From positions 13,094 to 77,093 of the forward strand of contig NZ_KB898673.1 in assembly GCF_000377765.1 (NCBI RefSeq): a stretch of 64,000 nt of DNA, read 5' to 3'. This stretch comes from Gracilibacillus lacisalsi DSM 19029. GTDB taxonomy: Bacteria > Bacillota > Bacilli > Bacillales > Amphibacillaceae. The notes under the pieces are model-generated. The model saw only the letters and a program-made list of their open reading frames with translations. It made no database searches and was not told where the DNA came from. The stretch's first letter is position 1. Every line of letters starts with the position of its first letter. A program made the translations under genes and the position numbers. Below, in pieces: positions 53,871-61,194 of this stretch.

Positions 53871-54056
53871 TACTAAAACAATCGCAGATCCACTTAACAG
53901 TTAGTGATAAGGACTATACATAAAAAAATATTTTAAATCTGAATTCGCTTTCATTGACTCTGAATGAATTTCACAATATACTTAAATTATCTGCCGTTAA
54001 ATTTTGCTGCATAAGCAAAGTTTAATGTAAATCTAAACTGTAAAGGAGAGGGTTAA

Positions 54057-54575
54057 GTGAAGACAAGTATCAGGAAATGTACACTGGAAGATTTGCATTT
54101 GTTACAGGACATAGGTACAGAAACATATAATGAAACTTACAGTCATCTAAACACACCCGAAAATATTAACGAATATTTAGACCAAGCCTTCAATACAGAA
54201 CAACTTACGAAAGAATTATCCAATCCATCCTCAACATTTTTATTCCAATACGTAGACAACATGCTAACAGGTTACTTAAAAGTAAATGAAGGAGAAGCTC
54301 AAACATACCAAATTGGTGATAATGCACTGGAAATCGAACGCATTTACGTGAAAAATACCTTTCATGAGAAAGGATTAGGTAAATTATTACTACAAACAGC
54401 AATTGACATCGCAAGAGAGCGAGACAAAAGTGAGATCTGGTTAGGCATATGGCGGAAAAACAAAAATGCTATTGATTTTCACGAAAAAATGGGATTTGAA
54501 AAGAGAGGATCCTACTCGATTTATATAGGAGATGAGGAACAAAATAATTATATTATGGTCAAGCAGTTAAAATAA
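54057..54575 (+). CDS. paiA: GNAT acetyltransferase, PaiA-like
   Basis: A 172-residue acetyltransferase close in length and layout to Bacillus PaiA, a polyamine N-acetyltransferase. The N-terminus RKCTLEDLHLLQDIGTETYN and AFNTEQLTKELSNPSSTFLF are PaiA-like. The acetyl-CoA loop is RIYVKNTFHEKGLGKLLLQT and the end has FHEKMGFEKRGSYSIYIGDE. GTG start after aaggagagggt. In Bacillus subtilis paiA lies with paiB; no paiB is present here. Enzyme substrate is inferred from the family only. Confidence 0.85.
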   Translation: MKTSIRKCTLEDLHLLQDIGTETYNETYSHLNTPENINEYLDQAFNTEQLTKELSNPSSTFLFQYVDNMLTGYLKVNEGEAQTYQIGDNALEIERIYVKNTFHEKGLGKLLLQTAIDIARERDKSEIWLGIWRKNKNAIDFHEKMGFEKRGSYSIYIGDEEQNNYIMVKQLK

Positions 54576-54624
54576 TGCAGAGTATCTATCATTATAAGTC
54601 TTATAATCTTCTATAAGGTAACAG

Positions 54625-54655
54625 GCTTTCGCCAACTTAATTGGCGAAATGCCAT
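54625..54655. terminator. Possible terminator between paiA and the AI-2E family gene
   Basis: ggctttcgccaa and ttggcgaaatgcc form a strong stem around cttaa, but no T-run follows on either strand. The two genes converge here. Confidence 0.5.
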
Positions 54656-54686
54656 GGTATCTTATACTATCATCAATTCTTCACGC

Positions 54687-55793
54687 TTAAAACAAATCTG
54701 GATCCTCTTCTGGTTGTTTTTTCTTCCACTCACGATAGAAATGCGCAATGATCGTTTTGACAACTGCATAAGCAGGAATGATAAACAATAATCCTAAAAA
54801 TCCTGCAATTCCTCCTGCTGCTAGAATCAAGGTAATAACCGTTAACGGATGAATGGATAGCGCTCTTCCCATTACATTTGGTGAGATAAGGTTACTTTCA
54901 ATCTGTTGTGCGACTATCATCACGATTGCAGCCCAAAAAGCCATGATCGGTTCTTGAAAGAACCCAACGATAATGGCAGGAATTGCTGATAAAAACGGAC
55001 CTAAGAATGGAATGAAGTTCATTAATAATCCGAACAACGCTAAGGACAAGGAGTAATCGAGACCAATGATCAAATAACCAATATAAAGCATAGCACCGAC
55101 ACAAACACTGACGATAAACTGCCCTTGGATGAAGGATGCCAATGTATGATTAATGTTTGTAGTTAAAGTTTTAAAGCTTTGTGCCTTTTTAGGGCTAAGA
55201 AATTTTGAAACAAAAGGTACAAATTTATATCCATCCTTTAACATGAAGAAAAGGAAGAATGGAATTAAGAAAAAGGCAAAAACAAAGCTGAAAATTTGGC
55301 CGATAACTCCGATAATACTGGACGTAATGGTTTCTGCATATTGGTCTAAGTTATCCATTACATTTTGGATCGCATTTTCAAATTGCGGTGGTATAATGTT
55401 TTGATTTTCCTGCCACATTTTAAACAGTCTCTCTGCGTTTTCTACCATTTTTGGAATGCTATCAACAAAGTTTGAAAATTGTCTTTGTACAATAGGAGCA
55501 ACGAAGTTAATAATAATCGTAATCACTAAGACGATGATGAGAAATACGATAAACGTACCGGCAATACGCGGTACTTTCTTTTTTTCTAACCAATTAACAA
55601 TAGGATTTGTAATATAAAAGATAATCCCAGCTCCTATGATAGGAACCGCAATGGCAGTCAGATAAGCACCAACAGGTTCAAATATAAACTTAGTTAAAGA
55701 GAGGAGATAGATTAGCGTAAAAATAAGTATGCATGTTACGAGAATCCGTATGCTCTTTTTTTCAAACAAAAGTGCCACAACCTTTTCTGTCAT
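54687..55793 (-). CDS. AI-2E family transporter (permease-like membrane protein)
   Basis: A 368-residue membrane protein with about seven to eight segments and a soluble middle region. Family features are FYITNPIVNWLEKKKVPRIA near residue 65, FFLIPFFLFFMLKDGYKF, then GLLMNFIPFLGPFLSAIPAI and SIHPLTVITLILAAGGIAGF near the end. The name of the family is historical; Bacillus members are more likely ion or metabolite exporters, some of them Na+/H+ antiporters. Single gene, start after an aggattaacg-like weak site. Confidence 0.85.
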   Translation of the reverse strand: MTEKVVALLFEKKSIRILVTCILIFTLIYLLSLTKFIFEPVGAYLTAIAVPIIGAGIIFYITNPIVNWLEKKKVPRIAGTFIVFLIIVLVITIIINFVAPIVQRQFSNFVDSIPKMVENAERLFKMWQENQNIIPPQFENAIQNVMDNLDQYAETITSSIIGVIGQIFSFVFAFFLIPFFLFFMLKDGYKFVPFVSKFLSPKKAQSFKTLTTNINHTLASFIQGQFIVSVCVGAMLYIGYLIIGLDYSLSLALFGLLMNFIPFLGPFLSAIPAIIVGFFQEPIMAFWAAIVMIVAQQIESNLISPNVMGRALSIHPLTVITLILAAGGIAGFLGLLFIIPAYAVVKTIIAHFYREWKKKQPEEDPDLF

Positions 55794-55940
55794 TATTCGT
55801 TAATCCTATTCTATCATATAAATGAAAAAAATGGTTTTTGGAACACAAGTCTCTTCCAAATAGTGTGAGATTACAATAGAAACAATAGAAAGTCTATGCT
55901 AGTATAAGAATATATAATGTAGGACTAAGGGGGAAATCAC

Positions 55941-57659
55941 ATGTCATGGCAAGATACATTAAAAAGATGGACAACTCATGTAACGCTAGATGAAGATTTA
56001 CAAGAACAACTAAAACAACTATCCCAAAATGAGAAGGAGTTAGAAGATTCCTTTTACAAGAATTTAACTTTTGGTACAGGTGGAATGCGAGGGATGCTGG
56101 GGCCTGGAACCAATCGAATGAATATTTATACCGTTCGTAAAGCGGTGGAAGGATTAGCAAATTACATAACGAAAAATGTAGATAATGCACATAACAGAGG
56201 AGTTGTGATTGCGTATGATTCCCGCTATATGTCACAAGAATTTGCCGTTGAAGTGGCAAAGGTATTAGGTGCACATGATATTAAAGCGTATGTATTTGAA
56301 TCACTACGCCCAACACCATTACTATCATTTGCGGTGCGCTATTTAAAGACAGCTGCTGGTATTATGATTACCGCGAGTCATAATCCTCCTGAGTATAATG
56401 GTTTTAAAGTGTATAACGAGGATGGCGGACAAGTACCATTACAAGAAGCTGCTGCGATCATAGAAGAGGTAAATAAAGTAGAAGATGAATTAAATGTTAC
56501 CGTCAAAAGCAAAGAAGAAGTCGAAACTGCTGGTCTATTGGAGTGGGTTGGCGAAACGGTAGATAATGCCTATCTTAGCGAGCTCAAAACCATTCAAAAG
56601 CAAGCAGAAGAAAATAATGTGAATATAGTCTTTACACCATTGCACGGGACGGCACATGACCTCGTATTAAAAGGGTTAGCTCAAATAGGTTATGATCAAG
56701 TACATGTCGTAGAAGAACAAGCAAAGCCTGATCCGGAATTCTCGACAGTACAGTCGCCAAATCCTGAAGAGCATCAAGCATTTGAATTGGCAATCAAGCA
56801 AGGGAAAGAAATCGATGCGGATATTCTAATTGGTACAGACCCAGATGCTGACCGTTTAGGTGTTGCTGTAAAGAATAGCAGTGGGTCCTACCAAGTCTTA
56901 ACAGGTAATCAGCTTGGGTCACTATTATTAGATTACACATTATCTCATGTAAGTGAGAAGGAACTTGAACATGGACAAGTAATTAAAACGATTGTAACCT
57001 CAGAGTTAGGAAGAGCAATCGCTTCCTATTATGGTGTTAATACGCTCGACACGTTAACAGGATTTAAATTTATCGGTGAGAAAATCAAGCAATTTGAATC
57101 AGATCAAAGACATTTCCTTTTCGGTTATGAAGAAAGTTATGGCTACTTAATTGGTGATTTCGTTCGTGATAAAGATGCGGTACAAGCAGCAGTAGCAGCA
57201 TGTGAAATGGCGAATTATTGGAAAGCGAAAGGCAAAACATTATTAGAAGCATTAGACACATTGTACGAACGTCACGGTTATTACTTAGAAGGACAGAAGT
57301 CTTTAACCTTAAAAGGTAAAGATGGTGCGGAGCAAATTGCCTCCATTATGGAAGATATTCGTGAAAATCCATTTACACAATTAGGTGGATTACAAGTAAT
57401 GGCTATTGAAGATTATCAAAGCAGCAAGCGTCAGTTACCAGTAGATGCGACCGAGGAAGACATTACTTTACCAAAAGAAAACGTGATGAAATTTTTACTG
57501 GAAAATGATGCATGGGTATGCTTCCGTCCTTCTGGTACAGAACCTAAAATTAAGAGCTATTTCGGTGTTAAAACAGATAACGCAGAGAAGAGCGAATCGC
57601 TATTGCAAACAATCCAAGCAGAAGTAGAGGAAAGAATAAATAAGATTATTAATGTATAA
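55941..57659 (+). CDS. pgcA: Phosphoglucomutase PgcA
   Basis: A 572-residue alpha-D-phosphohexomutase that interconverts glucose 6- and 1-phosphate, feeding UDP-glucose for teichoic acids and glycolipids. The phosphoserine Ser146 is in TASHNPPEYNGFKVYNEDGG; the metal loop is GTDPDADRLGVA; the sugar-binding EESYGYLIG and the phosphate-binding RPSGTEPKIKSYF complete the four domains. Start ATG after aaggggga. Single gene. Confidence 0.95.
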   Translation: MSWQDTLKRWTTHVTLDEDLQEQLKQLSQNEKELEDSFYKNLTFGTGGMRGMLGPGTNRMNIYTVRKAVEGLANYITKNVDNAHNRGVVIAYDSRYMSQEFAVEVAKVLGAHDIKAYVFESLRPTPLLSFAVRYLKTAAGIMITASHNPPEYNGFKVYNEDGGQVPLQEAAAIIEEVNKVEDELNVTVKSKEEVETAGLLEWVGETVDNAYLSELKTIQKQAEENNVNIVFTPLHGTAHDLVLKGLAQIGYDQVHVVEEQAKPDPEFSTVQSPNPEEHQAFELAIKQGKEIDADILIGTDPDADRLGVAVKNSSGSYQVLTGNQLGSLLLDYTLSHVSEKELEHGQVIKTIVTSELGRAIASYYGVNTLDTLTGFKFIGEKIKQFESDQRHFLFGYEESYGYLIGDFVRDKDAVQAAVAACEMANYWKAKGKTLLEALDTLYERHGYYLEGQKSLTLKGKDGAEQIASIMEDIRENPFTQLGGLQVMAIEDYQSSKRQLPVDATEEDITLPKENVMKFLLENDAWVCFRPSGTEPKIKSYFGVKTDNAEKSESLLQTIQAEVEERINKIINV

Positions 57660-57666
57660 TGAATCG

Positions 57667-57718
57667 GAAAAAGAAGAACCTAATGCTATCACTGCGATGG
57701 TATAGATTCTTTTTGATA
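57667..57718 (+). terminator. Possible terminator of pgcA
   Basis: Outer arms aaaaagaag and ttctttttg with an inner stem (ctatcac / gatggtat-like) form an imperfect long hairpin ending in T5. Confidence 0.5.
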
Positions 57719-57726
57719 GGTAGAGA

Positions 57727-57755
57727 TTGACAGAAAGTAAAAAAAGACTTATAGT
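57727..57755 (+). promoter_or_regulatory. Sigma-A promoter of the Mn2+ riboswitch-terC transcript
   Basis: ttgaca (57727-57732) and tatagt (57750-57755) are exactly 17 bases apart. The transcript would start near 57762, a few bases before the riboswitch. Confidence 0.88.
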
Positions 57756-57765
57756 AATAACATAC

Positions 57766-57848
57766 ATAAAGGGGAGTAGCTATTACAATAAATGTCGTCA
57801 TTTCGAGAATTATCTCCGGCATTATTGGCAACTCAGGCGTTGTTGGCG
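57766..57848 (+). promoter_or_regulatory. yybP-ykoY type manganese riboswitch
   Basis: The start aaaggggagtagc (57768-57780) is the hallmark of the yybP-ykoY RNA. It is followed by gtcgtcatttcgaga, tctccggcattattggcaac and gttgttggcgagacc, which give the second conserved leg and the closing helix. These RNAs bind Mn2+ and turn on exporters. The next gene encodes a TerC family protein, the most common partner of this riboswitch in Bacilli. Confidence 0.88.
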
Positions 57849-57885
57849 AGACCTTTACCACCAGTGGTAAAGGTCTCGTTTTTTT
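57847..57885 (+). terminator. Riboswitch terminator 1 upstream of terC
   Basis: Arms cgagacctttaccac and gtggtaaaggtctcg with a tiny centre, followed by T9. The left arm overlaps the last helix of the riboswitch, so Mn2+ binding should prevent it from forming. Confidence 0.92.
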
Positions 57886-57889
57886 GTGT

Positions 57890-57923
57890 GATCTTTACCA
57901 ACTGGTGAAGATCATATTTTTTT
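57890..57923 (+). terminator. Terminator 2 in series upstream of terC
   Basis: Arms gatctttacca and tggtgaagatc (one G-T pair) around ac, followed by atattttttt. It lies only five bases after terminator 1 and just before the ribosome site of terC. Its left arm shares ctttacca with terminator 1. Confidence 0.85.
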
Positions 57924-57940
57924 AAAGGAGATGGAGTAGT

Positions 57941-58717
57941 TTGGAATTATTATTAGAGTACGGATGGGTTTTATTAGTTTTAATTGGTTTAGAAGGGATC
58001 TTAGCAGCAGATAATGCGCTTGTTTTAGCGATTATGGTTAAGCATTTGCCTGAAGAACAACGAAAAAAAGCATTGTTTTATGGTTTGGCTGGTGCTTTTA
58101 TCTTAAGATTCGGTTCCTTATTTATTATTTCGTTCCTTGTTGATGTCTGGCAAGTACAGGCAATTGGAGCTGCTTATTTATTATTTATCTCGATTAAGCA
58201 CTTATACGACACATATCGTAAGAAGAATAAAGGAGAAACGGGTGCAGAAGAACAGGCAGAAGAGGCAGTGGAAAAAGGCGGAACTGGCTTCTGGATGACC
58301 GTCTTAAAAGTTGAGCTTGCCGATTTAGCATTTGCAGTGGACTCGATTTTAGCAGCTGTTGCATTAGCCGTTGCTTTACCAGCAACAGGTTTAGGTACAA
58401 TTGGAAGCCTTGATACAGGGCAATTCCTTGTTGTACTAGCAGGTGGGATGATCGGACTAATCATTATGCGTTTTGCTGCGAATGTATTTGTTAAATTATT
58501 ACAGGACCGTCCTGGATTGGAAGTGGCAGCATTTGTTATTGTCGGATGGGTTGGTATTAAATTAGTAGTAAGTGTATTAGCGCATGAAGATGTTCATTTA
58601 TTATCACATGATTTTGCACATTCCTTACCTTGGAAATTAACGTTCTACCTTGTCCTTGTTGCTATCGCAGTAGCTGGTTGGTTTCTATCTAGTAAAAAAG
58701 GAGAAGCTGAAGCGTAA
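57941..58717 (+). CDS. TerC family membrane protein (YkoY/MeeF-like), probable Mn2+ exporter
   Basis: A 258-residue membrane protein with about seven segments. The TerC signature is EGILAADNALVLAIMVKHLP at the start and VELADLAFAVDSILAAVALA in the middle; the conserved Asp and Glu in these helices form the metal site. TTG start after aaaggag. Control by the upstream Mn2+ riboswitch fits a role in Mn2+ export, possibly feeding secreted metalloenzymes as found for YkoY and YceF in Bacillus. Its charged loop (KKNKGETGAEEQAEEAVEKG) is cytoplasmic. Confidence 0.9.
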   Translation: MELLLEYGWVLLVLIGLEGILAADNALVLAIMVKHLPEEQRKKALFYGLAGAFILRFGSLFIISFLVDVWQVQAIGAAYLLFISIKHLYDTYRKKNKGETGAEEQAEEAVEKGGTGFWMTVLKVELADLAFAVDSILAAVALAVALPATGLGTIGSLDTGQFLVVLAGGMIGLIIMRFAANVFVKLLQDRPGLEVAAFVIVGWVGIKLVVSVLAHEDVHLLSHDFAHSLPWKLTFYLVLVAIAVAGWFLSSKKGEAEA

Positions 58718-58779
58718 ACAAATCATTTTATCACCAAGTCAACCATCGCTATAATGGTGGAAGAGAAAGGATGAATAAA

Positions 58780-59229
58780 ATGGCATTACACCAATTTACG
58801 TTAAAGGCCACGTGGCCTGGTGGCAGAAACGAAGTAGGACATATTGAATCAGGTAATTTAAACACTAAGATTTCCATTCCGCCTGAAATGGATGGTCCAG
58901 GTGTTGGTACGAATCCAGATGAAATGTTATTAGGTGCTGCTGCTACTTGTTATTTAATTACGATGGCCGCAATGATTGAACGAGCGCATTTGCCTCTTGA
59001 ACACATAGAGTTAAGCTCTGTAGGTGATGTGGATGTCACCAATGGAGTATTTACTTATCAACGAATCACTCATCGTCCTGTTGTCGTATTAAATAAAGAG
59101 GCAACGGCCGATCATTTGCAAAAACTAAAAAATATCGTGAAACAAGCAGAGTCATCCTGTATGATCTCTCGAGCAATTAAAGGAAACGTCGAACTAGTGT
59201 TAGAAGAAGACCTTTCAATTGCAAGCTAA
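58780..59229 (+). CDS. OsmC family peroxiredoxin-like protein (SACOL1771 type)
   Basis: A 149-residue OsmC/Ohr fold protein. The two reactive Cys are Cys57 in LGAAATCYLITMAAMIERA and Cys127 in AESSCMISRAIKGNVEL, as in peroxide-reducing OsmC proteins. These use small thiols to remove organic peroxides. I use the ATG at 58780, ten bases after aaagg; the ATG at 58771 is too close to that site. It lies 62 bases after terC with no terminator between, so partial cotranscription is possible. Confidence 0.88.
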   Translation: MALHQFTLKATWPGGRNEVGHIESGNLNTKISIPPEMDGPGVGTNPDEMLLGAAATCYLITMAAMIERAHLPLEHIELSSVGDVDVTNGVFTYQRITHRPVVVLNKEATADHLQKLKNIVKQAESSCMISRAIKGNVELVLEEDLSIAS

Positions 59230-59259
59230 CTTGTACTCCTCGTGAGTGCAAGTTTTTTT
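59228..59259 (+). terminator. Rho-independent terminator of the OsmC gene
   Basis: Arms aacttgtactc and gagtgcaagtt (one G-T pair) around ctcgt, followed by T7. Confidence 0.9.
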
Positions 59260-59265
59260 GTAATA

Positions 59266-59415
59266 TAGGAAAGTGTATAATCCGCGGTATCAACGCATCT
59301 GTAAGCAGAGTAGCCATTTTGAAATAGCTTGTACAGGAAACCATCGCTGCGGCTGTCCATTTCCCTTTCCACGGGATTTTCGCCTAAGCTAACTTCTCGA
59401 GCTTTCTTAACCTGT
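59266..59415. repeat. Intergenic repeat, family A (left arm)
   Basis: Junction variant aggaaagtgtataatccgcg follows the terminator. Then tgtacaggaaaccatcgctg, cggctgtccatttccctttc and cacgggatttt lead to aagctaacttctcgag. It is a diverged copy of 14592-14725. Confidence 0.75.
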
Positions 59416-59449
59416 GTAATAAAAAATGGATGTCAGCGAGTACATTCAT

Positions 59450-59620
59450 TGTAGAGCATTAATTAGCGTAGGCGTCCACTTCGACTCCTGTGGGATCAGC
59501 GTGATCTGAAGATCCACTTTTGTAAAGCGATCTTCTTTACAAAAGTTAGCTGAAGACACGCCCCACGGAAAGCGAAGTGGGCAAGCCGTAGCGGTTGTTA
59601 CGCCCAATATCCATCTCAAA
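59450..59620. repeat. Intergenic repeat, family A (composite, inverted arms)
   Basis: gcgtaggcgtccacttcgac, tcctgtggga and gaagatccacttttgtaaag lead to ctttacaaaagttagctgaa, gacacgccccacggaaagcg and aagtgggcaagccgtagcgg, nearly the right arm at 14750-14810. The outer parts gcgtaggcgtccacttcg and cgaagtgggcaagccgtagc are complementary in part. No gene is seen between 59230 and 59724. Confidence 0.8.
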
Positions 59621-59724
59621 ATAAACGTTGATACAAGCACAAAACATAAGTTTTGACATAATACATAATTAACTGTATGATATTCCAAGTATTTATATCA
59701 GATTAATTAGAAGGAGGAAAAAAG

Positions 59725-61119
59725 ATGAACACAGTCTTCATAATTATCAATATTGCCATTATGCTATTATTCATTGGTATTTTAATAGGTATGCAGCGAA
59801 AATATGTATCGTTCAGTAAACGAGTTTTCGCAGGTTTAGGTCTAGGTATTCTTCTAGGTGCCTTTTTACAGATTGCTTATTCAGCAGATTCTGAAGTCGT
59901 TACGGCTACGACAGATTGGTATAACATTGTAGGTCGCGGCTATGTTCGCCTATTAATGATGATCGTTATACCATTAGTAATGGTTTCTATTATTCAATCT
60001 ATCATTAATTTAGAGAAATCATCAGAATTAGGAAAAATGTCAGCATGGATTATTGGTATTCTTGTTTCTACCGCTATGGTTGCTGCAGTAGTTGGTGTAA
60101 CTAGTTCTTCTATCTTTAATTTAAATGCAGACCAAATAGAAATGGGGCAAGCTGAGCAAGAGCGAGCGGAGTCACTAGAAGAAACACTAGGATCAGTTGA
60201 AGGGATGACAACACCTCAAAAAATTCTAGAATTTATTCCATCTAATATTTTCTTAGATATGACAGGAGAACGTGCAACATCTGTTATTGCTGTTGTTATT
60301 TTCTCGATTCTAGTTGGGGTTGCCGTATTAGGTGTAAGAAGAAAACAACCGGAACAAGCAGAGAAATTTGTAGATATCGTCAACACTTTCTACACTGTAA
60401 TCATGCGTATTGTAACCATCATTTTACGCTTAGCACCATTTGGTATTTTAGGATTAATGGCAAATACGGTAGCACAAACAAATGTAGCAGGTATTATTGA
60501 GCTCGGTAAATTTGTTGGTGCGTCTTATGTTGCGTTGATTATCATGTTTATCATTCACATGATTCTCTTAGCTTTGTTTGGATTGAATCCATTGACTTAC
60601 ACACGAAAAGTATTACCAGTATTAAGCTTTGCCTTCACATCTAGGTCAAGTGCAGGTACTATTCCGTTAACGATTCAGGTACAGAAGGAAAGTCTAGGTG
60701 TCCATAGTGGTACAGCGAATATGGCAGCATCATTTGGGGCAACGATTGGTCAAAATGGTTGTGCGGGTATCTACCCTGCGATGTTAGCGGTAATGATCGC
60801 ACCAACGCAAGGTATTGATCCATTATCACCAGGTTTCTTATTGCCATTGATTTTAATCATTGGTATTAGTTCCTTCGGTGTTGCCGGTGTTGGTGGTGGA
60901 GCAACATTTGCTGCATTAATTGTGTTATCATCGATGAACTTACCAGTAGCATTAGCAGGTTTACTTATCACTGTAGAACCACTGATCGATATGGGGCGTA
61001 CAGCGTTAAACGTTAATGACTCGATTTTATCTGGCACACTAACATCTAAAATAATGAAAAAACTAAACATTAAAAAATATAATGATAAAGAAGCAATCAA
61101 TAAAGACATCGCAGTATAG
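59725..61119 (+). CDS. tcyP: L-cystine symporter TcyP
   Basis: A 464-residue transporter of the dicarboxylate/amino acid:cation symporter fold, with about eight membrane helices and two re-entrant hairpins. It has the Ser-rich hairpin FAFTSRSSAGTIPLTIQVQK and GATIGQNGCAGIYPAMLAVM, both as in Bacillus TcyP (YhcL), plus DMGRTALNVNDSILSGTLTS. TcyP brings in cystine in a proton- or sodium-driven way. No CymR-type or S-box site was seen upstream, where only repeats are found. ATG after aaggaggaaa. Confidence 0.92.
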   Translation: MNTVFIIINIAIMLLFIGILIGMQRKYVSFSKRVFAGLGLGILLGAFLQIAYSADSEVVTATTDWYNIVGRGYVRLLMMIVIPLVMVSIIQSIINLEKSSELGKMSAWIIGILVSTAMVAAVVGVTSSSIFNLNADQIEMGQAEQERAESLEETLGSVEGMTTPQKILEFIPSNIFLDMTGERATSVIAVVIFSILVGVAVLGVRRKQPEQAEKFVDIVNTFYTVIMRIVTIILRLAPFGILGLMANTVAQTNVAGIIELGKFVGASYVALIIMFIIHMILLALFGLNPLTYTRKVLPVLSFAFTSRSSAGTIPLTIQVQKESLGVHSGTANMAASFGATIGQNGCAGIYPAMLAVMIAPTQGIDPLSPGFLLPLILIIGISSFGVAGVGGGATFAALIVLSSMNLPVALAGLLITVEPLIDMGRTALNVNDSILSGTLTSKIMKKLNIKKYNDKEAINKDIAV

Positions 61120-61126
61120 TTATCTT

Positions 61127-61160
61127 AAAACCCCTCTTACAAGCCGTAAGAGGGGTTTTG
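61127..61160. terminator. Bidirectional terminator (tcyP / RND pump)
   Basis: Perfect arms aaaacccctcttac and gtaagaggggtttt around aagcc, between two converging genes. Confidence 0.93.
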
Positions 61161-61194
61161 TCATGTATGATGATCAAGCATATCAACTGCTTTA

